From: CALLMM01 sp964429855
Lineage (GTDB): Bacteria > Armatimonadota > Chthonomonadetes > Chthonomonadales > CAJBBX01
Direction of reading: 5' to 3'
DNA: 64,000 nt
NCBI GenBank assembly: GCA_964429855.1
Contig: CAYSDM010000015.1
Location: 11,418-75,417 of the forward strand
Program-made: the position numbers and the translations under genes
Notes under the pieces: generated by a model
Database searches by the model: none
The model's input: the letters and a program-made list of their open reading frames with translations, nothing else
Told to the model about the DNA's origin: nothing
Part shown: one piece after another, positions 17,590-25,621 of the stretch
How the letters are laid out: every line of letters begins with the position of its first letter
Position numbering within the stretch: position 1 is the first letter of the stretch

Positions 17590-17997
17590 CTATCCGGGCG
17601 GGCGTAGATCGAAAACGGGTCTTCCAACCGGCAGAGTGACGATGAACGGCTGTTCCGGGCTTTCCACCGTTGTGATCAGGGTCTCCGGCTGATGTTCAAT
17701 CCGGCAGACATACAGGCCGGTCGGTACGGGAAAATCCACCTTCGCGATCCCCTTCTCATTGGTCTGCTGCTCCGGCACATCGGCGCTGGTCGCGGGGTTC
17801 TTGACGGCGGCTCCCTTCGCGCCATCCTCCTGAGTCTCAAAGAACTGCACCTTCAACCCCTTGATCGGCTCGCTGAGAAAGAGAAGCTGCACGCACAGAT
17901 AGCCGACCGGCTCCAACACCAGTGTGCCGCTCAGATCGCCGCCGGGAGCATCTTCCGGCAGACGGCGGACTCGCGACTCTCTCGGATCACCTCCCAT
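17590..17997 (-). CDS. small beta-sandwich protein of unknown function in PLD cassette
   Basis: A 135-residue protein with no signal peptide. The middle part (LFLSEPIKGLKVQFFE, then EKGIAKVDFPVPTGLYVCRIE and FIVTLPVGRPVFDL) looks like a transthyretin or carboxypeptidase-regulatory beta-sandwich, where a short loop carries the phrase TNEKGIAKVDFP. Such domains appear as linkers or adaptors next to secreted effectors. The ATG lies two bases after the stop of the LysM-like gene, so the two are co-translated; the PLD gene follows 26 bases later. I cannot name a family. Confidence 0.7.
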   Translation of the reverse strand: MGGDPRESRVRRLPEDAPGGDLSGTLVLEPVGYLCVQLLFLSEPIKGLKVQFFETQEDGAKGAAVKNPATSADVPEQQTNEKGIAKVDFPVPTGLYVCRIEHQPETLITTVESPEQPFIVTLPVGRPVFDLRPPG

Positions 17998-17999
17998 CG

Positions 18000-18701
18000 C
18001 TACTTCTCCTCATGACCGGCGCGCAGCTTTTTGGCGGTGTCGGCGTTCAACTCCCCCGTGGCATTCGGGTCGTTTTTTGACTGTTGAAAGCTCTTCAGGG
18101 CGGCGCGCGTCTTCTTGCCGATGATTCCGTCCACCTTTCCGCAGAAAAAGGCTAGATTGTTCAGGCGCGCCTGCGCGGCTCTGGCGGCAACCTCCGCCTC
18201 CTCCCCCGGATTATCGGACAACGGCTCCAGATAGCTGATCTTCAGGCTGTACTCCTGCGTGTACTCCGGATGCAGGTCGGTCTTCGGAAACTTCAGGGCA
18301 AGTTTCGCCTCGGTGACGCTCAGATCCAGCTTATGCTCCAGAATGCCGTTATTGATCGTTACGGACTGCACGCTGTTCATTCCGTTTGCATTGTAGCTCA
18401 GATGCCCGGTCACGCCGTTGACCTCCTGCCCGCCAAAGTGCAGCAGGCGCAGGCGAAGCAGCGCCTTCGGCGGCTCTCCCTCAATGACATGGACATTGCT
18501 TTTGGCGACCTGTGCCTTTTCGAACTTCTCCGGTTCGGGGTCCGGAAGCCGCACTCTGTCTCCTTGCGCCAGCATCCCCACAGATCGTTTTTTCTTGATC
18601 AACGGCTCGTTCAGTTCGACCAGTTTTGTGTATTTGAGCTTCTTCTCCTTAGCAATGGTGAGCATGTCCTGCCCCAGCGTGACCGGGTCTGAATAGGGCA
18701 T
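18000..18701 (-). CDS. LysM-like and peptidoglycan-binding-domain protein, effector-accessory type
   Basis: 233 residues. N-terminal part is LysM-like (TLGQDMLTIAKEKKLKYTKLVEL, then MLAQGDRVRLPDPEPEKF), the middle is a beta-sandwich, and the C terminus is a PG_binding_1 helical domain (AAQARLNNLAFFCGKVDGIIGKKTRAALKSFQ is its core; key phrases ARLNNLAFFCG, DGIIGKKTRAALK and NADTAKKL). This domain order without a signal peptide is typical of proteins coded beside VgrG/T6SS or related contractile-injection effectors, where they help load or carry the toxin. The start at 18701 has a strong ribosome site (aaaggag). The frame is open for 200 more codons upstream, but that part lies inside the CehA gene in another frame. 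Confidence 0.8.
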   Translation of the reverse strand: MPYSDPVTLGQDMLTIAKEKKLKYTKLVELNEPLIKKKRSVGMLAQGDRVRLPDPEPEKFEKAQVAKSNVHVIEGEPPKALLRLRLLHFGGQEVNGVTGHLSYNANGMNSVQSVTINNGILEHKLDLSVTEAKLALKFPKTDLHPEYTQEYSLKISYLEPLSDNPGEEAEVAARAAQARLNNLAFFCGKVDGIIGKKTRAALKSFQQSKNDPNATGELNADTAKKLRAGHEEK

Positions 18702-18721
18702 CAGCGATACTCCTTTCCCGC

Positions 18722-21208
18722 TCAGTGCGGAATGCCATGACGGTGCATACGGCGATGAATCGCCTCCATCGCCTCTTTGAAGGGGCTTTCCAGATAAGCC
18801 TGATGATCGTCTTCCCCGTGATGGTGCGTAACGGTTCCGGGACGGTGATGCAGCGCGGTCTGCCGGATATAGGAGAGTCCGCCCTCCACCAGCGTCAGCA
18901 TATACTGCGCCGTCTCCGGGCTGAACAGATCCCACTCTCCACCGCAGGCGACATAGATCGGCGACGTATGGGCAAAGAGGCCGCGCCGCCAGCCGTCGTG
19001 GTGTTGACGGGCGGTATAGCCCGGTCCGCCGCAGCGCGCCGCCAGCCAGGTATGCCCATCCACCTTCAGATTCGTCTTCAGATGCAGGCGGCGCGCCCCC
19101 GCCGCCTCTTCGGTAGAAGCGACCACCTGCCCCTGCTGCACGATCTGAAGCGTATGGATCGGGATTGCCGATTCGGCTTCCGCCTCCACCTCCACCGTGC
19201 CGCCGCCTGCCGGAAGAGTCAGCGTGTCGCCGATCTGCGCCCCGTTGACCGTAAAGCGCAGCATCGGACCGCCGCTCAGAAATGTTCGTCCCATACGCAC
19301 AGCCCGACACCAGTTATCATAGGTGAACTCTTCCTCCGGCAGATAGGCGTAGGTGCGGTAGAGACCGACCGGCACATCGCTGCTCATCTTGTCGGTTCCG
19401 CCGACCAGCGGCAACCGATAGCCGCCGTTGAGGTAGCGGTAGTACTCCAGATGGAAGTAGGGATTGTGAACCAGCATCTCGACCGCGTCGGCGCGCCCCG
19501 TCGCGATCAGGGTCGCCGGTTCGCAGTTGGGGTTGGGCAGGTGTGGAATGACGACCGTGCCTCCCTGCGCATGGCAGGCGTCTGCCCAGTGCGACAGCGT
19601 GATATCCAGCCCGCCGCCCATCTCCGCCTCGCTCGGTCCGTCGGAGCACCAGGGCATGATCGGCTCTTTAACGCCAAGCAGGGTGAGATGTCCCAGAAGA
19701 TGCTGGCGATTCTCCTGCGTGCAGTAGACAATGGTGCTGCCGTCGTTGGAGAGCGTCGGTCTTCCGATGAAGTCCTCCGTATTGGTGAACAGATGCCCCC
19801 ACTGAGACTGCAGCAGGTTAACAAGATTGAGGTCTTCGCACTGCGCCTCGCGGTGCGCCCCCTGCGTGCCGAGGAAATGCACATGCGAATCGCCGCTGAA
19901 CCAGCGGAGGGCATTCATGTGCGTCCAGCGCCTCATGCGCAGCGTCAGTTCGCGCTGACCGGGCGCGATCTGCACCGTTGTTCGCAGCGGTTCGTACTCG
20001 TAACCGCGCGCGGCATCCACGATCACCTCGCCCCGGGGCAGCCAGCCCTGGCATTTGCCGTCAATATAGGCATAGGTGATCTGTCCCAGGCGCATATCGC
20101 CGCCGATATCAATATGCCAGGTTCCGTTGTGAGAGTTCACATGATTGTGGTAGCCGTGCGGCTGGTAGGGAATGCCCTCCGGGGAGCGGAAATGGATTCG
20201 GCAGGGGATGGGGCGTCCGGTCTCATCATCCAGCACGGTGACATGCACCCAGTTTTTGCCGCGATCCACCAGTTCCAGATGCAGGCGGGGCGTCTCGACT
20301 TTTCCCTTCTCCTCCAGTTCGCCCCACCGGGCGCATCCAAGCTCCTCGCCGTTGTGCTTGACCCTCACGGTTGCGGAGGGCGTGGCGGAAATCTCGACAT
20401 AGGCGGGGCTGGACTGCCCGTTATTGCCCTCGCCCCAACCCCGGAAATCGTCGCCGAGGAAACCTTCAGGGGAGTTGCCAGGCAGCGAGAACGGATAGTT
20501 CGCGACCCCGCGATCCACCTCCACCTCCAGCCCGAACGGTTTTTCGGCGTCCTCTGCCCTTGGCAGCACGATCTTCACCTCGCGCCCGGCGGTTCGCGGA
20601 AACGGATTCTCCTCCAGAGGGCTGAGGGTCACCGCCGCCACCAGAAACCGGCGATCCGATGGCTCAATCGTCACCGATTCGAGCGCATGGTCGGGACGCG
20701 GATTCTTCCAGGCGTAGAGATAGTAGGCGTCGGGCCAGCTCTGGATCGCCTCCGTCTGACGAAAGCCCGCCTGTCCCCACGGACCTTCGTAGCGGTCCGT
20801 CATCCGGTTTTTGGTGTCGGGAACGGCAAGAAACGGAAATTCGCCCCAGCCGGTCGGGACGATATTGATCTCGAAGCGCTCCCGGATCGGGACGCGCTCC
20901 TCCGTGCCGTCTGTATAACGGAAGCGGTAGTGCGCGATCGCTTTGCCCGGAATCTCTCCCACATGCAGGCGCGTCTCCAGCAGCGTATGCGCAAAGAGGA
21001 CATAGTGCGCCGTCGCGTTCAGAGGAATGGTAATTGGAGCGGTCGGAGTTTGCGGATCGAAGCCAAGAAAGCATCGCGCTTCGTCCGCGCCGATCGCAAA
21101 GGGTAAGCCGTGAAAAGTCCGACCGCCAATCGGCAGCGGACCGGGACGCAGAAAAACGGCGCCGACATTGTAATACGGGGTCAGGTCAACAGGCTGGTAA
21201 TCTTTCAT
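18722..21208 (-). CDS. CehA/McbA-like PHP-domain metallohydrolase
   Basis: An 828-residue protein. The first 400 residues are beta-rich with carbohydrate-enzyme-like modules; the PHP-type metallohydrolase begins at DSHVHF (440-445, H442 and H444) and continues with VVIPHLPNPN and PLVGGTDKM, which supply further metal ligands. The last 150 residues form beta-sandwich modules. Relatives include the carbaryl and methyl carbamate hydrolases CehA and McbA, but most are uncharacterised polysaccharide-locus proteins, and no substrate is implied. A GTG one codon before the chosen ATG is equally spaced from ggaggag. It precedes the LysM-like gene by 20 bases on the same strand, so it may be co-transcribed with the PLD cassette. 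Confidence 0.75.
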   Translation of the reverse strand: MKDYQPVDLTPYYNVGAVFLRPGPLPIGGRTFHGLPFAIGADEARCFLGFDPQTPTAPITIPLNATAHYVLFAHTLLETRLHVGEIPGKAIAHYRFRYTDGTEERVPIRERFEINIVPTGWGEFPFLAVPDTKNRMTDRYEGPWGQAGFRQTEAIQSWPDAYYLYAWKNPRPDHALESVTIEPSDRRFLVAAVTLSPLEENPFPRTAGREVKIVLPRAEDAEKPFGLEVEVDRGVANYPFSLPGNSPEGFLGDDFRGWGEGNNGQSSPAYVEISATPSATVRVKHNGEELGCARWGELEEKGKVETPRLHLELVDRGKNWVHVTVLDDETGRPIPCRIHFRSPEGIPYQPHGYHNHVNSHNGTWHIDIGGDMRLGQITYAYIDGKCQGWLPRGEVIVDAARGYEYEPLRTTVQIAPGQRELTLRMRRWTHMNALRWFSGDSHVHFLGTQGAHREAQCEDLNLVNLLQSQWGHLFTNTEDFIGRPTLSNDGSTIVYCTQENRQHLLGHLTLLGVKEPIMPWCSDGPSEAEMGGGLDITLSHWADACHAQGGTVVIPHLPNPNCEPATLIATGRADAVEMLVHNPYFHLEYYRYLNGGYRLPLVGGTDKMSSDVPVGLYRTYAYLPEEEFTYDNWCRAVRMGRTFLSGGPMLRFTVNGAQIGDTLTLPAGGGTVEVEAEAESAIPIHTLQIVQQGQVVASTEEAAGARRLHLKTNLKVDGHTWLAARCGGPGYTARQHHDGWRRGLFAHTSPIYVACGGEWDLFSPETAQYMLTLVEGGLSYIRQTALHHRPGTVTHHHGEDDHQAYLESPFKEAMEAIHRRMHRHGIPH

Positions 21209-21309
21209 CACAGATACGCTCCTCCCCGGCAGGGGTCTGCTTTCCAGACCGCGCTGCCACGCGCTTCAACGGTGACTTGCGATTCGACAGCCGACTCGAT
21301 TCTCCCTGT

Positions 21310-21352
21310 TAAAAACAGAAGGGTCTGTGGACAACCAAACCACAGACCCTTC
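21310..21352 (-). terminator. intrinsic terminator of the LolA-like gene
   Basis: Perfect 13-bp stem (21318-21330 with 21340-21352) around a nine-base loop. On the minus strand it is followed by TGTTTTTAA, the U-run of a Rho-independent terminator, about 50 bases after the stop of the 21402-22175 gene. Confidence 0.87.
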
Positions 21353-21401
21353 CGGATACTTCAGCGGGTAGTTCTTCGGTGTATCCGGTCTGTATCGAAG
21401 G

Positions 21402-22175
21402 TTAGCGGCGTCCGCCGCCCGGACCCATCCCTCCGCCCGGCATTCCCATACCGCCCTTCATCTCCTTTGCGCCTGCGGGAGGCGTAAACTTGAAGACGCT
21501 GTCCGGAATCGGAGTGTTTATCTGCTCATTCTGAATGATCATATTAATGTTCATCGGCTGCGCCTGTCCCTGCGGCCCGCTCATCGTGCCGGACATACGC
21601 ATCTGGCGGGTGCGTCCCGTCGCCTTATCCACATAAGCCAGTATCTGCAGATTCTGCATATTCTGCATGCGCGGGTTGTTGACGTTTTTGGGGATTACCT
21701 GGATCACATACGCTGGCTTGCCGCCCACCTGCTCGGTGCGCAGCAGCTTATAGGAAGCCTCCTGTCCGCCGATGCCCATCATCTGTGCGGGATTGGGGCG
21801 ATTGCTCGCCTGACTGGGCTGCTTCATATAGCCGTTCATGCCGGGCATATAGACCCAGGCGGTCTTTCCGTCATCCACCATCTGCATGTTCGCCATCGCC
21901 GCGCCCATCGCCATCATTCCGGTCGGCTGACCGACGGGAGACATCTTCATCGCGGACTTACTGCCGGACTTCTTGATCTCCATCTTCATGGTCATGGAAC
22001 CCATCTGTCCCATACTGGTCGTCATCTGCCAGACCGCCTGATAGGTCTTTGCGTTCTGGATCGCCTGCTCTGCACGCTTCATAATCGCCGTGGCATCCTG
22101 GGCAGCTACCGGTGACGCCGCCAGACCGATGAGGCTGACTGCCGCTATCCAGCGTCCTGCCTGCATGAATTTCAT
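21402..22175 (-). CDS. exported Met-rich LolA/LppX-fold protein
   Basis: 257 residues with a signal peptide ending at PVAAQ. The remainder fits the LolA-like outer-membrane lipoprotein-sorting fold: AIMKRAEQAIQNAKTYQAVWQM at the start, a DDGKTAWVYMPGMNGYM hairpin, the phrase GKPAYVIQVIPK and a final TPIPDSVFKFTPPAGA. It is strikingly rich in Met (for example MGSMTMKME, GMMAMGAAMANMQMV, RMQNMQNLQ) and ends in a Gly/Met tail. The start at 22175 has aaggagg five bases upstream; the frame is open seven codons further. Role is probably carrying a lipid or metal ligand in the periplasm, but this is inference. A strong terminator follows it. Confidence 0.8.
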   Translation of the reverse strand: MKFMQAGRWIAAVSLIGLAASPVAAQDATAIMKRAEQAIQNAKTYQAVWQMTTSMGQMGSMTMKMEIKKSGSKSAMKMSPVGQPTGMMAMGAAMANMQMVDDGKTAWVYMPGMNGYMKQPSQASNRPNPAQMMGIGGQEASYKLLRTEQVGGKPAYVIQVIPKNVNNPRMQNMQNLQILAYVDKATGRTRQMRMSGTMSGPQGQAQPMNINMIIQNEQINTPIPDSVFKFTPPAGAKEMKGGMGMPGGGMGPGGGRR

Positions 22176-22289
22176 CCGAACCTCCTTGGTATCCACAGGC
22201 GGACATATTCCGCCTCTCCCGAAATGAGTTACGAAATGCGCGCGGCTGCGGTTTCCCCTATCGAAAATCCGACCGCCTGAAACATCGTC

Positions 22290-22640
22290 CTAATCCAGAA
22301 TCAGACTGCCCAGGTTCGGGGAGAGAACACGCGCAAGCAGCGCCTCCGAGTCGGTTAACTCCAGAAACAGCGCAACAGGCGGCTCGACGATCAGCGCCAG
22401 AATATCCTCAATCTGCTCGTCCGAGAGATCGCCCAGCGCCGTAAAGACCGTCTCGCCGACTCGCAGCAGGCGCGCATAGTCATAGAGAGTCAGCCCCCAG
22501 ACTGCCCGTCCGCTCAGATCGGTAAAGAGCAAAATGTTGTCGTTGAGGGTAACCGTGCGCGAGAACTGTTCGTCGAAAATTTCGAAGGTGACCTCCAGCA
22601 CATCGTCATCGCTATCATACGAGAGGTCAAAACCGGACAT
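22290..22640 (-). CDS. DUF2283-like protein
   Basis: 116 residues. It opens with FDLSYDSDDDVLEVTFEIFDEQF and NDNILLFTDLSGRAVWGLTLYDYARLL, the pattern of DUF2283 domains (a small beta-sheet protein that often has its own regulation, function unknown). The ATG at 22640 has ggaggcgg upstream and is preferred over a longer frame. A minus-strand promoter lies 40 bases before it, and the amine-oxidase gene is transcribed divergently from the same 147-base gap. Confidence 0.7.
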   Translation of the reverse strand: MSGFDLSYDSDDDVLEVTFEIFDEQFSRTVTLNDNILLFTDLSGRAVWGLTLYDYARLLRVGETVFTALGDLSDEQIEDILALIVEPPVALFLELTDSEALLARVLSPNLGSLILD

Positions 22641-22675
22641 GAACCGCCTCCAGCAACCGCTTTTGCTTCTCCGGC

Positions 22676-22704
22676 AGTGTAGCACGCTCACAGGAAGAAG
22701 TCAA
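22676..22704 (-). promoter_or_regulatory. sigma70-type promoter for the DUF2283 gene
   Basis: On the minus strand TTGACT (22704-22699), 17 bases, TACACT (22681-22676). It points at the DUF2283 start at 22640 and sits back to back with the amine-oxidase promoter. Confidence 0.6.
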
Positions 22705-22738
22705 TAAACGGCAACAGCTTCTCTCTATAGGCGCCGCC

Positions 22739-22767
22739 TTGACGCTCCGGTCTGCCCTCTCTATAAT
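22739..22767 (+). promoter_or_regulatory. sigma70-type promoter for the amine oxidase gene
   Basis: TTGACG (22739-22744), 17 bases, TATAAT (22762-22767): the best promoter match in the window. The ribosome site ggaaggag follows at 22773 and the ATG at 22788, giving a very short leader. Confidence 0.75.
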
Positions 22768-22787
22768 GATAACGGAAGGAGCGGCGT

Positions 22788-24260
22788 ATGCGACACCTCC
22801 TGAGCCGCAGGGAGTTTCTGGGAGCGAGCGCGCAGAGCGCGGCGGCGTTTGCCATTCTATCGCCGGAGCGGTTAGCAATGCCGCTGCAGCGGCGCACGCC
22901 TCCCCGAAAGGTGATCATCCTTGGCGCGGGGCTGTCGGGACTGGTCGCCGCCTATGAGCTGACGCAAGCCGGACACGACGTGACGGTTCTGGAGGCGCGG
23001 CTGCGTCCGGGCGGGCGCGTCTACACGCTCCGAAACCTCCTCTCCGACAACCTCTACGCCGAAGCAGGCGCGATCTACATCCACGACAACCATACGCACA
23101 CTCTGCGTTACGTCCGGCAGTTTAACCTGCCGCTGGATGAGACGCCCCTGCGAAACTTTCAGTCGGTCTACTATCTGCGCGGCAGGCGCGTCCGCTTCTC
23201 GCCCAACGCCGCCATCCGCTGGCATCTGGAACTGACGGCGGAAGAGCATCGGCTGGGTCAATCCGGCATGTGGCAGAAATATATCGGCGAGGCGCTGGAG
23301 GAGGTCGGCGACCCGCGCGCGCCGGACTGGCCTGCCGAATCGCTGCGGCGGTACGATCAGATGACGATGGCGGAGTTTCTGAGGAGCCGGGGAGCCTCGG
23401 AAGGAGCGATTGCGCTGCTGCGCGCGGGCTATCTCGATCTATGGGGGGAGAGTATCGAGAGCTATTCCGCGCTGTCTCTGCTGCGCGATCAGGCGTTGCT
23501 GCGCGGTTCGCGCCGCAGCTACACGATTCGCGGCGGCAATGACCAGCTGCCGAAGGCGTTCGCAGAGCGTCTGTCGGAGAAGATTCGCTATGGCGCGGAG
23601 GCGGTTCAGATCGAACGCACGGAACAGAGCGTGCGCGTCCTCTATCAACGCGCCGGTCAGAGAGCCGCCGTAACCGGCGACCGCCTGATCTGCGCCCTGC
23701 CTTTTACCCTGCTGCGTCGAATCGCGATCACGCCTCCGTTCAGCGAGTCGAAAGCCCGCGCTATTGCCGAACTGCCGGTCACCTCCGTCACGCGAGTCTA
23801 CCTGCAGACCCGTCAGCGTTTCTGGGAGGCGGAGGGGCTGACCGCCTCCGCCAACACCGACCTGCCCATCATGTGGACGCACGACGTAACCTTCAATCAG
23901 CCCGGCGTTCGGGGAGTCATGGAGTCGTATATGACCGGGGCTTCGGCGCGGCAGACGGCGGCGATGAAGGAGAGCGAGCGGCTTGCCTTCACGCTGGAGC
24001 ACATGGAGAAGGTCTTCCCCGGCGCTCGCGCCCATTATGAGGGCGGAACATCGCATAGCTGGGATCAGGATGAGTATGCGCGCGGCGGCTATATCTGGTT
24101 CAAGCCGGGGCAGATGACTGCGCTTTGGCCTCATATCATGCGCCCGGAAGGGCGGGTGCATTTCGCCGGGGAGCACGCCTCTTCTCAGCCGGGCTGGATG
24201 AACGGCGCGCTGGAGTCAGGGCTGCGCGCCGCCCGCGAGGTCAACGAGAGCGAGAGCTGA
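22788..24260 (+). CDS. flavin monoamine oxidase family protein
   Basis: 490 residues. Tat-like leader (LSRREFLGASAQSAAAF) and then the FAD dinucleotide-binding motif VIILGAGLSGLVAAYEL with GRVYTLRN, the arginine-containing GGR phrase. The C terminus holds the second FAD motif VHFAGEHASSQPGWMNGALESG. These are the marks of amine oxidases that deaminate amines or L-amino acids with FAD and oxygen, and the twin-arginine leader implies a folded, periplasmic enzyme. Substrate cannot be read. The gene has its own sigma70 promoter 20 bases upstream and a very strong intrinsic terminator 38 bases downstream, so it appears to be a one-gene transcript. Confidence 0.9.
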   Translation: MRHLLSRREFLGASAQSAAAFAILSPERLAMPLQRRTPPRKVIILGAGLSGLVAAYELTQAGHDVTVLEARLRPGGRVYTLRNLLSDNLYAEAGAIYIHDNHTHTLRYVRQFNLPLDETPLRNFQSVYYLRGRRVRFSPNAAIRWHLELTAEEHRLGQSGMWQKYIGEALEEVGDPRAPDWPAESLRRYDQMTMAEFLRSRGASEGAIALLRAGYLDLWGESIESYSALSLLRDQALLRGSRRSYTIRGGNDQLPKAFAERLSEKIRYGAEAVQIERTEQSVRVLYQRAGQRAAVTGDRLICALPFTLLRRIAITPPFSESKARAIAELPVTSVTRVYLQTRQRFWEAEGLTASANTDLPIMWTHDVTFNQPGVRGVMESYMTGASARQTAAMKESERLAFTLEHMEKVFPGARAHYEGGTSHSWDQDEYARGGYIWFKPGQMTALWPHIMRPEGRVHFAGEHASSQPGWMNGALESGLRAAREVNESES

Positions 24261-24297
24261 TCCCGCGTTTTGCATACCATTCTCCCGTCTGAAAGCG

Positions 24298-24345
24298 GAG
24301 TTCTCGTCGGCAGGAAGCGACGCCTGCCGGCGAGAACTCGTTTTT
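24298..24345 (+). terminator. strong intrinsic terminator after amine oxidase, abutting the next gene's ribosome site
   Basis: A 17-bp stem (24298-24314 with 24323-24339, one G-U pair) with an eight-base loop and a run of five T from 24341. Ribosome site aaaggagag for the next gene starts two bases after the T-run, so the terminator lies in or at the end of that gene's leader. Confidence 0.88.
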
Positions 24346-24362
24346 AAAGGAGAGTGAGAACG

Positions 24363-25589
24363 ATGCTATCTGACCTGAAAATTACTGATCTGCGCGTCGC
24401 TGTCGTCACAAAAGCCCCGATGACCTGCCCGCTGATCCGCATAGACACCAATCAGGGCCTCTATGGGCTGGGCGAAGTGCGGGACGGAGCCAGCAAGACC
24501 TATGCGCTGATGTTAAAAAGCCGACTCCTCGGCGAGAATCCGCTGGATGTAGACCGACTGTTTCGCAAGATCAAACAGTTCGGTTTTCACGGGCGGCAGG
24601 CGGGCGGAGTCTGCGCGGTCGAGATGGCGTTGTGGGACATCGCGGGCAAAGCCTGCGGCGCGCCGGTCTATCAACTGCTGGGCGGCAAGTTCCGGGATCG
24701 CATTCGCGTCTACGCCGATACCTCCGAGTCGCCCGACCCGACCGTGACTGCCCGACGTTTGAAACAGCGCATAGAGCAGGGCTTTACCTTCCTGAAGATG
24801 GATATCGGGATCAATCTGCTGGCGGGAACGCCCGGAACCATGACCCTGCCTCCCGGAGCCAACTGGCGCGACTTCGTTCACACACAGCATATGTTTACCG
24901 GCATTGAACTGACCGAAAAGGGCATTCAGATACTGGTCGAATATGTGGAGGCGGTGCGCCGTATCATCGGCATGGATATTCCGCTCGCTCTTGACCACTT
25001 CGGGCATATCGGGGTGAACTCCTGCATCCGGCTGGGGCACGCGCTGGAAGCGTGCAATCCCGCCTGGCTGGAGGATATGATTCCCTGGCAGCAGACCGAA
25101 CTCTGGAAACGGATTACGGAGGCGGTGAACGTGCCGACCTGCACGGGGGAGGACACCTACCTCAAAGAGGGCTTTATCGAACTGTGCCGACACCATGCGG
25201 TGGATGTCATCCATCCCGATCTGGCGACCTCCGGCGGCATCCTGGAGACCAAGAAGATCGGCGACGCCGCCCAGGAGTACGGCATCCCGATGGCGATGCA
25301 CTTTGCCGGAACGCCCGTCTCCTGCATGGCGAATGTGCACTGCGCGGCAGCGACGGAAAACTTCCTTGTCCTTGAAAACCATTCGGTAGACATTCCCTGG
25401 TGGGACGATCTGGTTGTCGGGATCGAGAAGCCGATCGTAAAGGACGGCTACATCCGCGTGCCGAACGCGCCGGGACTGGGCGTCACCCTGAATGAAGAGG
25501 TCATCCGCGAACATCTGGACGATGGCGGCTATTTTGAGCCGACCCCGGAGTGGGATCGTGAACGCTCCTGGGATCGGCTCTGGAGTTAG
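24363..25589 (+). CDS. enolase-superfamily sugar-acid dehydratase (mandelate racemase/muconate cyclase group)
   Basis: 408 residues. The barrel residues are K145 in FTFLKMD, metal ligands D211 (LALDHFGH), E237 (WLEDMIPW) and E263 (GEDTYL), and general base H313 (AMHFAGTP), the mandelate-racemase-subgroup layout used by acid-sugar dehydratases such as galactonate or glucarate dehydratases. A 30-residue insertion (TPGTMTLPPGANWRDFVHT...) follows the Lys strand, a lid seen in some sugar-acid clades. I chose ATG 24363 because aaaggag precedes it by ten bases. Next to a GH9 gene (32-base gap), it may process uronic acids from polysaccharide breakdown; this is inference. Confidence 0.85.
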   Translation: MLSDLKITDLRVAVVTKAPMTCPLIRIDTNQGLYGLGEVRDGASKTYALMLKSRLLGENPLDVDRLFRKIKQFGFHGRQAGGVCAVEMALWDIAGKACGAPVYQLLGGKFRDRIRVYADTSESPDPTVTARRLKQRIEQGFTFLKMDIGINLLAGTPGTMTLPPGANWRDFVHTQHMFTGIELTEKGIQILVEYVEAVRRIIGMDIPLALDHFGHIGVNSCIRLGHALEACNPAWLEDMIPWQQTELWKRITEAVNVPTCTGEDTYLKEGFIELCRHHAVDVIHPDLATSGGILETKKIGDAAQEYGIPMAMHFAGTPVSCMANVHCAAATENFLVLENHSVDIPWWDDLVVGIEKPIVKDGYIRVPNAPGLGVTLNEEVIREHLDDGGYFEPTPEWDRERSWDRLWS

Positions 25590-25621
25590 CTTCCAGCAGA
25601 CCGAAAGCGCAGAAGGATAAG

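Noticed and set aside
18725..21106. A 793-codon plus-strand frame opposite the CehA-like gene
   Set aside because: Antisense of a real gene with codon-position bias; translation is Arg/His/Gln-rich without motifs.
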